A DNA stretch of 64,000 bases from Pseudomonas faucium (lineage in GTDB: Bacteria; Pseudomonadota; Gammaproteobacteria; Pseudomonadales; Pseudomonadaceae). A program made the position numbers and the translations under genes. The notes under the pieces were generated by a model, which saw only the letters and a program-made list of their open reading frames with translations, was not told the origin of the DNA and made no database searches. How positions within the stretch are numbered: the stretch's first letter is position 1; each line of letters starts with the position of its first letter. Location: assembly GCF_021602585.1 (NCBI RefSeq), contig NZ_BQIP01000025.1:1-64000 (forward strand). Reading direction: 5' to 3'. This document shows positions 45,352-54,512 of the stretch, one piece after another.

Positions 45352-45535
45352 ATTTTGATCGGAGCGCGCACAGGCAGCGTTGCGGTGTGGCCTGAACCGC
45401 AATGCAGATCGCGTACCAAGTCGCTGAAAGCTGTGCTAGAGGGCTGTGTACAAAGTGCTGCTACCCAGGCTTAAAGCTGTCTGGGTAGACAGGAAACGCA
45501 AGGTGGGAAAGCTATTAGCTAGCTAAGACATTCCA

Positions 45536-45898
45536 TTATTCGATCAGTTGGCGCAGCTCACGCATCATTTCGGTGCTGTCGGCCACGTTCAATTCCACAA
45601 GACGGTGCAAGTGGCACATCGACTCGATGTCGATGTAGAGGCAGACGAAGCCCAGCCGGGTGGGCTCTTCATGGCGCAGTTCCACCTGCATCTGCACCCG
45701 CACGGCGCGGTCGAGGTGGATGATCGCATCGAAGTCCTGGCTCAGGTCGGCGTCCCATGGCCTGGGGCACTCGACCAACAGGCCCTTGAGCGACAGATCA
45801 AGCAGTTTTACCGGCCAGCGGCGGTCGCCCTGGCGCAGTTCGGTGGGGGCGTCGAAGTCGATGCGCTGGAAGCGCCTGCGTTCGTCGTGATCGCTCAT
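45536..45898 (-). CDS. PilZ-domain protein
   Basis: A 120-residue single PilZ domain. The cyclic-di-GMP motif RRRFQRIDFD (RxxxR) and DLSLKG (D/NxSxxG) are both intact, so it should bind the messenger made by enzymes such as YfiN. The ATG at 45898 has GAGGA 7 bases upstream and is preferred over 45919. It stands alone. The output is unknown. Confidence 0.88.
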   Translation of the reverse strand: MSDHDERRRFQRIDFDAPTELRQGDRRWPVKLLDLSLKGLLVECPRPWDADLSQDFDAIIHLDRAVRVQMQVELRHEEPTRLGFVCLYIDIESMCHLHRLVELNVADSTEMMRELRQLIE

Positions 45899-46062
45899 GG
45901 GCGGGTCCTCGGGTGACATCCTGACTATAGTTAGTGGGTATGTGCATCAGGTACCGCAATCTGGCCGCAGAGGCTCTAGTCCAAAGCAAGTGTGGCAATG
46001 CGCGATGACTCGCCCTAGACTCGATGGGCGGTCTTTTCCAATCCACCAGCTGGAAGTAAACC

Positions 46063-48129
46063 ATGAACAACAATAATAGCCTGCTACGCCACATTCCGTG
46101 GCTGGCGCTGGCAGTCATAGGGGCTTGCGCGCTGGGTGTGGTTGCCCTGCGTCGCGGCGAGGCGATCAACGCCTTGTGGATCGTGGTCGCGTCGGTCGCC
46201 ATCTACCTGGTCGCCTATCGTTACTACAGCCTGTTCATCGCCACCAAGGTGATGCAACTGGACCCACGTCGAGCTACCCCTGCGGTGCTCAACAACGACG
46301 GCCTGGACTACGTCCCGACCAACAAGCACATTCTTTTCGGTCACCACTTCGCCGCCATCGCCGGCGCCGGCCCGCTGGTCGGCCCGGTACTCGCCGCGCA
46401 GATGGGCTACCTGCCCGGCACGCTGTGGCTGATCGCCGGCGTGGTGCTGGCCGGTGCGGTACAGGACTTCATGGTCCTGTTCCTGTCCACCCGCCGCAAC
46501 GGCCGCTCGCTGGGCGACATGGTGCGCGAGGAGATGGGCCGCATCCCGGGCACCATCGCCCTGTTCGGCTGCTTCCTGATCATGATCATCATCCTCGCGG
46601 TGCTGGCGCTGATCGTGGTCAAGGCCCTGGCCGAGAGCCCATGGGGCATGTTCACGGTGATGGCGACCATCCCGATCGCGATGTTCATGGGCATCTACAT
46701 GCGCTATATCCGCCCGGGCCGCATCGGCGAGATCTCGGTGGTCGGCGTGCTGCTGCTGCTGGGGTCGATCTGGCTGGGGGGCCAGATTGCCGCAGATCCG
46801 GTCTGGGGCCCGGCATTTACCTTCACCGGCGTGCAGATCACCTGGATGCTGGTGGGCTACGGTTTCGTTGCCGCCGTGCTGCCGGTCTGGCTGGTGCTGG
46901 CGCCGCGTGACTACCTGTCGACCTTCCTCAAGATCGGTACCATCATTGCTTTGGCCATCGGCATCCTGGTAACCATGCCCGAGCTGAAAATGCCGGCGCT
47001 GACCCAGTTCACCGACGGCACCGGCCCGGTCTGGAAGGGCACCCTGTTCCCGTTCCTGTTCATCACCATCGCCTGTGGTGCGGTGTCCGGCTTCCACGCG
47101 CTGATCTCCTCGGGCACCACGCCCAAGCTGCTCGACAACGAAGCCAACGCCCGCTACATCGGCTACGGCGGCATGCTGATGGAATCGTTCGTCGCCATCA
47201 TGGCCATGGTCGCCGCCTCGGTGATCGAGCCGGGCGTGTACTTCGCCATGAACAGCCCGGCCGCGGTGGTCGGTGCCGACGTGGCCTCGGTGGCGCAGAC
47301 GGTCAGCAGCTGGGGCTTTTTGATCACCCCGGAGCAGCTCGAAGCGGTCGCCCGCGACATCGGCGAGCACACCATCCTCGCCCGCGCCGGTGGCGCACCC
47401 ACCCTTGCGGTAGGTATCGCGCAGATCCTGCACCAGGTGCTGCCGGGTGAGAACACCATGGCCTTCTGGTACCACTTCGCGATCCTGTTCGAGGCGCTGT
47501 TCATCCTCACCGCGGTGGACGCCGGTACCCGTGCCGGGCGCTTCATGCTGCAGGACCTGCTGGGCAGCTTCGTGCCGGCCCTCAAGCGCACCGAGTCGTG
47601 GACCGCCAACCTGATCGGCACTGCCGGCTGCGTGGCACTGTGGGGTTACCTGCTGTACCAGGGCGTGATCGACCCGCTGGGTGGCATCAACACCTTGTGG
47701 CCGCTGTTCGGCATCTCCAACCAGATGCTGGCCGGTATCGCTCTGATGCTCGGCACCGTGGTGCTGATCAAGATGAAGCGCCAGCGCTATGTCTGGGTCA
47801 CCCTGCTGCCGGCCGTGTGGCTGCTGATCTGCACCACCACCGCAGGCCTGATCAAGCTGTTCGACCCGAACCCGGCCGTTGGCTTCCTGGCCCTGGCCAA
47901 GAAGTACAGCACCGCGCTGGACGCCGGCCAAGTGCTGGCCCCGGCCAAGGACATCGGGCAGATGCAGCACGTGATCTTCAACGCCTACACCAACGCCGGC
48001 CTGACCGTGCTGTTCCTGTTGGTGGTGTTCAGCGTGCTGTTCTTCGCCGTCAAGGTCGGCTACGCCGCCCTCGGCCGCAAGGAACGCACCGACAAGGAAA
48101 CCCCGTTCCAGGCTCTGCCTGACGCTTGA
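46063..48129 (+). CDS. cstA: Carbon starvation protein A / BtsT-type pyruvate transporter
   Basis: The 688-residue protein has about 16-18 helices and the CstA motifs [20 protein letters not shown] and [20 protein letters not shown]. CstA/BtsT proteins take up peptides or pyruvate. GGAAG is 8 bases before the ATG. It is followed by yjiX and, after a REP pair, yjiA, the same trio as E. coli yjiY-yjiX-yjiA. Confidence 0.93.
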   Translation: MNNNNSLLRHIPWLALAVIGACALGVVALRRGEAINALWIVVASVAIYLVAYRYYSLFIATKVMQLDPRRATPAVLNNDGLDYVPTNKHILFGHHFAAIAGAGPLVGPVLAAQMGYLPGTLWLIAGVVLAGAVQDFMVLFLSTRRNGRSLGDMVREEMGRIPGTIALFGCFLIMIIILAVLALIVVKALAESPWGMFTVMATIPIAMFMGIYMRYIRPGRIGEISVVGVLLLLGSIWLGGQIAADPVWGPAFTFTGVQITWMLVGYGFVAAVLPVWLVLAPRDYLSTFLKIGTIIALAIGILVTMPELKMPALTQFTDGTGPVWKGTLFPFLFITIACGAVSGFHALISSGTTPKLLDNEANARYIGYGGMLMESFVAIMAMVAASVIEPGVYFAMNSPAAVVGADVASVAQTVSSWGFLITPEQLEAVARDIGEHTILARAGGAPTLAVGIAQILHQVLPGENTMAFWYHFAILFEALFILTAVDAGTRAGRFMLQDLLGSFVPALKRTESWTANLIGTAGCVALWGYLLYQGVIDPLGGINTLWPLFGISNQMLAGIALMLGTVVLIKMKRQRYVWVTLLPAVWLLICTTTAGLIKLFDPNPAVGFLALAKKYSTALDAGQVLAPAKDIGQMQHVIFNAYTNAGLTVLFLLVVFSVLFFAVKVGYAALGRKERTDKETPFQALPDA

Positions 48130-48142
48130 GAGGACTGCTGCG

Positions 48143-48340
48143 ATGTTCAACGACCTGGGTCGACTGGGTAAGTACCTGGGGCAGGCAGCCCGCCTGATGG
48201 TCGGCATGCCCGACTACGACAACTATGTCGAACACATGCAGACCAAGCACCCGGACAAGCCGGTGATGAGCTACGAGGCGTTCTTCCGCGAACGCCAGGA
48301 AGCGCGCTACGGCGGCAAGTCCGGGCCCAAGTGCTGTTGA
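48143..48340 (+). CDS. YbdD/YjiX-family small protein
   Basis: A 65-residue protein ([20 protein letters not shown], then [16 protein letters not shown], and a C-terminal CC). The family (DUF466) almost always follows cstA, 13 bp here, and is thought to assist it. AGGA is 10 bases before the ATG. Confidence 0.9.
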   Translation: MFNDLGRLGKYLGQAARLMVGMPDYDNYVEHMQTKHPDKPVMSYEAFFRERQEARYGGKSGPKCC

Positions 48341-48360
48341 ACCTCTAGCTTGCCTGCCCC

Positions 48361-48454
48361 GGCCCCATCGCCGGCAAGCCGGCTCCCACAGACACCCCGC
48401 AAGCCTTGAGGGCTGCGAGCAACCTGTGGGAGCCGGCTTGCCGGCGATGGGGCC
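48361..48454. repeat. REP inverted pair
   Basis: Arms 48361-48390 and 48425-48454 are 30-bp perfect reverse complements with CGCCGGCAAGCCGGC. It lies between yjiX and yjiA in one direction, so it may attenuate or separate the two. Confidence 0.85.
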
Positions 48455-48484
48455 ACTGTTTTTTCCGCACAGGAGAATGCCTGC

Positions 48485-49462
48485 GTGCACACACCTATTC
48501 CCGTCACCGTCCTCACCGGCTTCCTGGGTGCCGGCAAGACCACCCTGCTCAAGTACATGCTCAAGGCCGAGCACGGCCTGAAGATCGCCGTGATCGAAAA
48601 TGAATTCAGCGAAGCCGGCATCGACAGCCAGCTGCTGGGCGACGAGCCGGTGCAGGTGATGACCCTGGCCAACGGCTGCGTGTGCTGCAGCATCCATGGT
48701 GACCTGACCCGCGCCCTGTACCTGCTGCTCGAACGCCTGGATGCCGGCGAAATCGCCTTCGACCGCCTGGTGATCGAGTGCACCGGCCTTGCCGACCCGG
48801 CGCCGGTGGCGCAAACCTTCTTCATCGACGAAACGTTGCGCGAGCGCTACATCCTCGACGGCATCATCACCCTGGTGGACGCCGCCCATGCCGAGCTGCA
48901 CCTGGCCCAGGCCATCGCCCAGGCCCAGGTCGGTTTCGCCGATCGCCTGCTGCTGAGCAAGACCGACCTGGTCGAGCCGGCGGCGGTGGCGGCGCTGCAG
49001 GAGCGCCTGGGGCGGATCAATGGCCGGGCGGCCATCCGCGTTGTCGAGCAAGGCCGCATCGACCTGGCCGAACTGCTCGATGTGCGTGGTTTCAACCTCA
49101 ACCCCGACCTGGGCGCCAACCTCAAGCCGGGCCTGCGCCCGGTGCTCAAGCCCGCCACGCCAGACCGCATCTCGACCCTGGTGCTGCGCACTGAAACCCC
49201 GCTGGACATCGACCGCCTCAGCGACTTCATGAACGAGCTGCTGGAAACCCACGGCACGCAACTGCTGCGCTACAAGGGCGTGCTCAACATTGCCGGCGAA
49301 GACCGCCGCCTGGTGTTCCAGGGTGTGCTCAAGCTCTACGGCTTCGACTGGGACGCCGAGTGGGCCGAGGGCGAGGCGCGTGAAAGCGTGATGGTGTTCA
49401 TCGCCGATGAACTGCCCGAAGCTACGATTCGGGCTGGCTTCGAGGCGCTGGCTGAGGGTTGA
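48485..49462 (+). CDS. yjiA: COG0523 GTP-binding protein (YjiA)
   Basis: A 325-residue P-loop GTPase of the metallochaperone-like COG0523 group. Walker A TGFLGAGKTTLL is at residues 11-22 and the metal-binding CxCC is C65, C67, C68 (NGCVCCSI). GTG 48485 starts it, with AGGAG 8 bases before. The 3' end overlaps the convergent MTHFR-family gene by 41 bases. The genomic link with cstA-yjiX suggests a shared function not known in detail. Confidence 0.92.
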   Translation: MHTPIPVTVLTGFLGAGKTTLLKYMLKAEHGLKIAVIENEFSEAGIDSQLLGDEPVQVMTLANGCVCCSIHGDLTRALYLLLERLDAGEIAFDRLVIECTGLADPAPVAQTFFIDETLRERYILDGIITLVDAAHAELHLAQAIAQAQVGFADRLLLSKTDLVEPAAVAALQERLGRINGRAAIRVVEQGRIDLAELLDVRGFNLNPDLGANLKPGLRPVLKPATPDRISTLVLRTETPLDIDRLSDFMNELLETHGTQLLRYKGVLNIAGEDRRLVFQGVLKLYGFDWDAEWAEGEARESVMVFIADELPEATIRAGFEALAEG

Positions 49463-50909
49463 GCCGGGGTGTTGGCGAGGCCTCGAACCACTGTGGCCAG
49501 GAGCTGCGGTGGCGGCTTTCGACTTCGATGCACGGGATCAGCCGCTCGCTGAGCACGGCGGTCTGGCCCACGGCCTTGGCGGTGCGGTACTTGACGCTGT
49601 GGATGCACTCGCGGTCGCCAAACTCGCAGCGGTTCAGCGCGGTGCCACCGCACGGGCCGTTGGCCAGGCCCTTGGGGCAGGTTTCCGGGCAGATGTACAA
49701 GGTGTCTTCCAGGCGGCAGCGGCCACAGGTATCGCAGCCCAGCAGCGGCCGCTTCACGCTGCGCTCCAGCCCGTGCAGCAACCGCGCTCCGCTGCCCGTG
49801 GCCCAAACGGGCCGGCGCACGGCCCAGCCGAATGCCTTGCTCAGCCAGTTGTGGCGGCTGAACAGCGCGGCGTGGGCGCCGTGCAGCAGGTGATAGCGCA
49901 AGGTTTCCCCGGCCGAGGCCCTGACCACGGACTGGCCATCGCGCCAATCGGCTGCAGGTGGGTGGAATGTCACGGCGGGCAAGCCCGGCATCTGCCAGCT
50001 CTGGGCCCAGGCGGGTGCCCATTGCGCCAGTGACTGAACACGCGCCTGCCAGTGTTCCAGGCGCGCCTCCAGCGCCAGCAGTTGCTCCAGCGCGTGGATG
50101 CCCGACAGGTGCACCCCAGCGTAGCCCATCAGCTTGACCCCGATGATCTGCAGCGCCAGGCGATCGACGCTGCGTGCCTGGGCGAAGGCCTTGGACTCGG
50201 CCGCCTCGGCCTCGAGCAGCGCGCGCATCGACGGCGTGACGGTGACCCCGGCGACGTGGTCGAGCATCGCCGCGCGGCCGTGGGTCAGGCTCATCAGGCA
50301 GGCCAGCAGCGGTCTTGGCGTGGCCTGGCGGCTCATCCAGTGCAACGCCTCCTGGTGTTTGCCGGCATCGAAACCCAATTGCAGGATGAGAAAATCGGCC
50401 CCCGCCGCGAGCTTTTTCTGCGCCTTGAGGTACTGCGCGCCGCCTTCTTCCTCGCGGTATTTGAACGGGTTGAGCGCCGCCCCGAGCAACCAGTGCGGGC
50501 AGGCCTGGCGGGCAATCTGCAGGGCGGCGACCGATTCCAGGTAGCGCACCGGGCGCTCGCCGGGCTGATGGCCGGGCAGGCGGTCGCCGCTGAGCAGCAG
50601 CAGTTGATCGAGGCCGGCGGCGTCCATGCGCTGCAATTGCGCAAGCAGGTGGTGGCGTTCGCGGTCCTTGCCGGAGAAGTGGGGCAGGGCGGGCAAAGGC
50701 GTGTCGAAGCTGGCGAGGGCGTCCAGTGGCGAGAGGTCCAGCGGGCTGGCGACGCGGTCGCCGATGGCCAGGGTCATGGGCCAGCCACACAGCTGCCCGC
50801 GGGCCATGATGGCTTGCATGGCGGCGAAGCGTTGCGCCGAAGGCTTGGGCACGAACTCCATGACGCAGACGAAGGTTTTATCGCGCAGCGCCGATTTCAG
50901 CAGGCTCAT
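49422..50909 (-). CDS. Methylenetetrahydrofolate reductase-family protein with Cys-rich C-terminal domain
   Basis: A 495-residue protein. The N-terminal 280 residues form an MTHFR-like barrel (FVCVMEFVPKPSAQRFAAMQ, LSGDRLPGHQ, FLILQLGFDAGKHQEAL). The C terminus carries an MTHFR_C-type domain (CDTCGRCRLEDTLYICPETC, PCGG, CEFGDRECIH) with at least nine cysteines, suggesting a metal or Fe-S site. Such fusions in Pseudomonas accompany C1 metabolism, perhaps with a corrinoid or demethylase partner not seen here. The start MSLLKSALRDKTFV at 50909 is preferred. It overlaps yjiA by 41 bases at the 3' end. Confidence 0.82.
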   Translation of the reverse strand: MSLLKSALRDKTFVCVMEFVPKPSAQRFAAMQAIMARGQLCGWPMTLAIGDRVASPLDLSPLDALASFDTPLPALPHFSGKDRERHHLLAQLQRMDAAGLDQLLLLSGDRLPGHQPGERPVRYLESVAALQIARQACPHWLLGAALNPFKYREEEGGAQYLKAQKKLAAGADFLILQLGFDAGKHQEALHWMSRQATPRPLLACLMSLTHGRAAMLDHVAGVTVTPSMRALLEAEAAESKAFAQARSVDRLALQIIGVKLMGYAGVHLSGIHALEQLLALEARLEHWQARVQSLAQWAPAWAQSWQMPGLPAVTFHPPAADWRDGQSVVRASAGETLRYHLLHGAHAALFSRHNWLSKAFGWAVRRPVWATGSGARLLHGLERSVKRPLLGCDTCGRCRLEDTLYICPETCPKGLANGPCGGTALNRCEFGDRECIHSVKYRTAKAVGQTAVLSERLIPCIEVESRHRSSWPQWFEASPTPRLNPQPAPRSQPES

Positions 50910-51002
50910 GGCTGGGGCACCTGGATTGATCAGGGTGGCATTGTGCGACAGGTGGCGGCCCAGGTCATGCCTGCGGGCGCAGGCTGCTGCTCTGAATGAG
51001 AC

Positions 51003-51074
51003 ATCGCCGGCAAGCCGGCCCCCACAAGTATCGAACACTACAGGGGGCCATGTGGGAGCCGGCTTGCCGGCGAT
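51003..51074. repeat. REP inverted pair
   Basis: Arms 51003-51026 and 51051-51074, reverse complements with one mismatch, sit between the MTHFR-family gene and the thiolase gene. Confidence 0.8.
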
Positions 51075-51098
51075 AGGGCCCCCACTATCGAAGAAAGA

Positions 51099-52277
51099 TC
51101 AGCGCTCGATCGCCAGCGCCACACCCTGGCCACCGCCAATGCACAGCGTGGCGAGCCCCTTGTGCACATCACGCTTGATCATTTCATGCAGCAGGGTCAC
51201 CAGCACCCGACACCCGGAAGCACCAATCGGGTGGCCCAAAGCAATCGCCCCGCCATTGACGTTGACCCGTTCGGCATCCCACTCCAGCGCCTTACCCACC
51301 GCCAGTGCCTGGGCGGCAAAGGCTTCGTTGGCTTCGATCAGGTCGAGGTCGGCCAGTTGCCAGCCGGCCTTGTCCAGGCAGCGCTGGGTCGCCGATACCG
51401 GGCCGATGCCCATGATCGCCGGGTCGACGCCGGCGCTGGCATAGGCGGCGATCTTCGCCAGCACCGGCAGGCCCAGGGCCTTAGCCTTGCTTGCGCTCAT
51501 CAGCAGCACCGCGGCGGCGCCGTCGTTGAGGCTGGAGGCGTTGCCGGCGGTAACGCTGCCGTCCTTCTTGAACGCCGGGCGCAGCTTGGCCAGGGCGTCG
51601 GCCGTGGTGCCCGGGCGCGGCTGTTCGTCACGCTCGAAGACCAGCGGCTCGCCTTTTTTCTGCGGCATCACGATCGGGGTGATCTCGTCCTTGAAACGGC
51701 CAGCCTCGATCGCGGCCACGGCTTTTTGCTGCGAAGCGGCGGCGAAGGCGTCCTGCTGCTCACGGCTGAGGCCGTATTTGTCCACCAGGTTTTCCGCGGT
51801 GATGCCCATGTGGTAGTCGTTGAAGGCATCCCACAGGCCATCGCTGATCATGCTGTCGACCAGCTGGCCATGGCCCATGCGCTGGCCGGTGCGTGCCGAC
51901 GGCATCACGTAGGGCGCCAGGCTCATGTTCTCCTGGCCACCGGCAATCACCACCTCGGCGTCACCGCAGCGGATGGCCTGGGCAGCCAGGTGCAGGGCCT
52001 TGAGGCCCGAGCCGCAGACCTTGTTCAAGGTCAGCGCCGGCACGCTGTAGGGCAGGCCAGCCTTGATTGCAGCCTGGCGCGCGGGGTTCTGCCCGGCACC
52101 GGCGGTGAGCACCTGGCCGAGGATCACTTCATCGACCTGGGCCGGGTCCAACCCGGTCTGCTCCAGCAGGCGCTTGATCACGGCAGCGCCGAGGTCCACG
52201 GCAGGCACCGTGGCCAGGGCGCCCTGGAAGCTGCCGATGGCGGTGCGGGTTGCGGCGACGATGACCACGTCGTTCAT
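51099..52277 (-). CDS. Acetyl-CoA acetyltransferase (thiolase)
   Basis: A 392-residue thiolase that condenses two acetyl-CoA or cleaves acetoacetyl-CoA. The nucleophile is C88 ([10 protein letters not shown]), with GHPIGASG and the C-terminal LCIGGGQG completing the site. AtoB/PhaA-type in length. The start [15 protein letters not shown] at 52277 is clear. No PHA genes adjoin, so the role is probably ketone-body or amino-acid catabolism. Confidence 0.92.
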   Translation of the reverse strand: MNDVVIVAATRTAIGSFQGALATVPAVDLGAAVIKRLLEQTGLDPAQVDEVILGQVLTAGAGQNPARQAAIKAGLPYSVPALTLNKVCGSGLKALHLAAQAIRCGDAEVVIAGGQENMSLAPYVMPSARTGQRMGHGQLVDSMISDGLWDAFNDYHMGITAENLVDKYGLSREQQDAFAAASQQKAVAAIEAGRFKDEITPIVMPQKKGEPLVFERDEQPRPGTTADALAKLRPAFKKDGSVTAGNASSLNDGAAAVLLMSASKAKALGLPVLAKIAAYASAGVDPAIMGIGPVSATQRCLDKAGWQLADLDLIEANEAFAAQALAVGKALEWDAERVNVNGGAIALGHPIGASGCRVLVTLLHEMIKRDVHKGLATLCIGGGQGVALAIER

Positions 52278-52468
52278 GTTGTTGTTCTCCGGGCAATGGG
52301 CGTAATGCCCCAGCATCGGTGGCTTTGGCTGATTTGTTAAGTTTGTTTTTCTTTGCCATTGATCGGGAAAGCAAATGAATGCCCCGACGCCACGAGGCCA
52401 CTGCCGGCCTCGTCTAAGCTGGAAACGTTCCGCCGCGTCTTTCAACCCACCGATTGGAGCACACCGCC

Positions 52469-52735
52469 ATGCGCATGCTGATTGCCGCCACCTTGCTGCT
52501 GGGTAGCAGTGCCGCCTTCGCCGCCACGCAATGCACCACCGCCGACAAGAGCACCTGGCAAAACCCGGAAAAATTCCAGGCCCAGCTCAAGGAGCAGGGC
52601 TACAAGATCAACAAGTTCCAGGTCACCAAGGGCAACTGCTACGAGATCTACGGGTTCGACAAGGAGGGCAAGAAGGTCGAGATCTACCATGACCCGGTCT
52701 CGGGCAAGGCCGTCAAGACCGAATACCACAAATGA
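52469..52735 (+). CDS. Periplasmic PepSY-domain protein
   Basis: An 88-residue precursor: signal peptide [18 protein letters not shown], then a PepSY-like domain ([33 protein letters not shown]) with two cysteines. Its stop overlaps the cytochrome b561 start (ATGATG), so the two are translated together. GGAG is 9 bases before the ATG at 52469. Confidence 0.85.
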   Translation: MRMLIAATLLLGSSAAFAATQCTTADKSTWQNPEKFQAQLKEQGYKINKFQVTKGNCYEIYGFDKEGKKVEIYHDPVSGKAVKTEYHK

Positions 52736-53277
52736 TGCAACGCGCGACCGTCACGCTGTGGGACCCGCTGTTGCGCCTGTGCCACCTGTCGTTCGCCACC
52801 GTGTTCTTTGCCGATTATTTTTTCAACGAAGAGGGTGACGACTGGCACCAGTGGCTCGGTTACTACGCGTTGGGCTGCGTGCTGGTGCGCCTGGTGTGGG
52901 GCTTCGTCGGGCCGCGAAGTGCGCGCTGGGCCGATTTCTGGCCAACCCCTGTGCGCCTGGCGGCCCATGCCCGGGCGCTGTTCAAGGGCCAGCCCTACCA
53001 TCGCTTGGGGCATTCGCCGATTGGTGCGCTGGTGATGCTGCTGATGCTCGCAGGCATTACTGGCCTTGGGCTGACCGGCTGGGCCTCGCAGGAGGTTGAC
53101 GCGCTATGGGGGGCCGATTGGCCCATGCAGGTGCACAGCTTCCTGGCCGATGCCGTGTTGGCGCTGGTTTGCGTGCATGTGCTGGCGGCGATCGTCGAGA
53201 GTGTGCGGTTGCGCGAGAACCTGCCGTTGTCGATGCTGACCGGGCGGCGGCGTATGCCTGATGAGCACTTAGAATGA
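52732..53277 (+). CDS. Cytochrome b561-family membrane protein
   Basis: A 181-residue four-helix dihaem cytochrome. Haem-ligand His candidates are in LCHLSFAT, HQWLGYYALG, YHRLGHSPIG and VHSFLADAV. The family moves electrons from soluble donors to the quinone pool or to periplasmic acceptors. The partner PepSY protein may be its periplasmic assembly or redox partner; both are coupled in translation. Confidence 0.9.
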   Translation: MMQRATVTLWDPLLRLCHLSFATVFFADYFFNEEGDDWHQWLGYYALGCVLVRLVWGFVGPRSARWADFWPTPVRLAAHARALFKGQPYHRLGHSPIGALVMLLMLAGITGLGLTGWASQEVDALWGADWPMQVHSFLADAVLALVCVHVLAAIVESVRLRENLPLSMLTGRRRMPDEHLE

Positions 53278-53297
53278 AGCAGCCGCTTTGCCTGGGC

Positions 53298-53395
53298 TGG
53301 CCTCTTCGCGGGGCAAGCCCGCTCCCACAGGTACCCCACAAGTCTTGAGTCCGGTGGTGCTCCTGTGGGAGCGGGCTTGCCCCGCGAAGAGGCCA
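53298..53395. repeat. REP inverted pair (GGGGCAAG type)
   Basis: Arms 53298-53331 and 53362-53395 are 34-bp perfect reverse complements carrying TCGCGGGGCAAGCCCGC, the family of 11911-12009. It lies between the convergent b561 and agu operons. Confidence 0.85.
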
Positions 53396-53405
53396 GACCT
53401 GCCTG

Positions 53406-54509
53406 CTAGGCCGGGCACTGGTGGGTGACGCAATGAATGCCCCCGCCACCTGCGGCGATCGCATCGATGTCCAGCTGCACGATCTCGCGCCCCGGATACA
53501 GCGCGGCCAGTAGCGCCCGGGCCTTCTCATCAGCCTGGGCATCGCCGAACTGCGGGGCGATGACGGCGCCATTGATGACGAAGTAGTTGATGTACCCAGC
53601 GGCAAAATCGGCGCTCTTGCTGAACCTGTTGCGCCGCCCGCGCGTTGGCGGCGACACCAGGTGCACCTGCAAGGCCCGGCCTTCGGCATCGGTGGCCTTC
53701 TTGAGAATCTCCAGGTGCTTGCGCGTGACCTCGTAGTCGAAGGATTCGGGGTCGTTGTCGAGGTTGGCAATCACCACGCCCGGCCGCACGAAGCGGGCAT
53801 AGAAGTCGACATGGCCATCGGTGATGTCCTCGCCGGCGATGCCCGGCAGCCAGATGATTTTGTCGAGGCCCAGGCGCTTCTTGAGTTCGGCTTCGACTTC
53901 GGCCTTGCTCCAGCCGGGGTTGCGGTTGGCGTTGATCCAGCTGCTCTCGGTCATGATGCCGGTGCCGTGGCCGTCCACCTCGATGGCGCCGCCTTCGCCC
54001 ACCAGCTCGCTGCGCTGGTAGCGCGCGCCGGCCAGGGCGGCCACCCGCTTGGCCAGTTGGGCGTCGTTGCGGTGGCGTTGCTTGTTGCCCCAGCCGTTGA
54101 AGTTGAAGTCCACCGCGGCCAGCCCATCGCCCTCGTCGACGACGAAGTTGGCGCTGATGTCGCGCATCCAGATGTCATCCAGCGCGCAGGTGACGAACTG
54201 GGTGTTGGCGCTGGCGCAGTGCCGCTCGGCCAGCGCGCGCTCGCTTTCGCGGCAGAACACGGTCACTGGCTGGTAGCGGGCAATGGCCTGGGCGATGCGG
54301 CCCAGGGCCGCTTGCACGTCGGCGGTGAAGTCCTCCCAGATGGCGTCCTGGGCGGCGAAGGCGATGAAGGCGCGCTGCTGCGGCTCGCCCTCGTCGGGCA
54401 TGAACCAGCGGCCCGCCTGGTCGGCGCGGGCCAGGCCCAGGGGCAAGCCGAGGCTGGCGCCCAGGCCTGCGGCCAGTGACAGTTGCAGGAAGGTTCTACG
54501 GCTTGGCAT
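53406..54509 (-). CDS. Tat-exported agmatine deiminase-family protein
   Basis: A 367-residue member of the agmatine-deiminase/PAD family. The N terminus MPSRRTFLQLSLAAGLG is a twin-arginine signal, so it is periplasmic. The catalytic Cys is kept at C360 (GGGGIHCVTHQC), with WMRDISANF, VDGHGTGIMTES and TDGHVDFYARF. Its likely product is N-carbamoylputrescine from agmatine, made outside the cytosol. It is the last gene of a tight four-gene operon (3 bp after the binding protein). The layout recalls the agu2ABCA' operon described in P. aeruginosa (from memory). Confidence 0.85.
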   Translation of the reverse strand: MPSRRTFLQLSLAAGLGASLGLPLGLARADQAGRWFMPDEGEPQQRAFIAFAAQDAIWEDFTADVQAALGRIAQAIARYQPVTVFCRESERALAERHCASANTQFVTCALDDIWMRDISANFVVDEGDGLAAVDFNFNGWGNKQRHRNDAQLAKRVAALAGARYQRSELVGEGGAIEVDGHGTGIMTESSWINANRNPGWSKAEVEAELKKRLGLDKIIWLPGIAGEDITDGHVDFYARFVRPGVVIANLDNDPESFDYEVTRKHLEILKKATDAEGRALQVHLVSPPTRGRRNRFSKSADFAAGYINYFVINGAVIAPQFGDAQADEKARALLAALYPGREIVQLDIDAIAAGGGGIHCVTHQCPA

Positions 54510-54512
54510 GGG

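Noticed and set aside
46084-48207. 707-codon minus-strand frame across cstA
   Set aside because: His/Gln/Asp-rich translation typical of the antisense of a membrane-protein gene; cstA fits the plus strand fully.
53406-54509. Possible inactive copy of agmatine deiminase
   Set aside because: The nucleophile Cys and the flanking GGGGIH motif are intact, so I do not call it a pseudogene.
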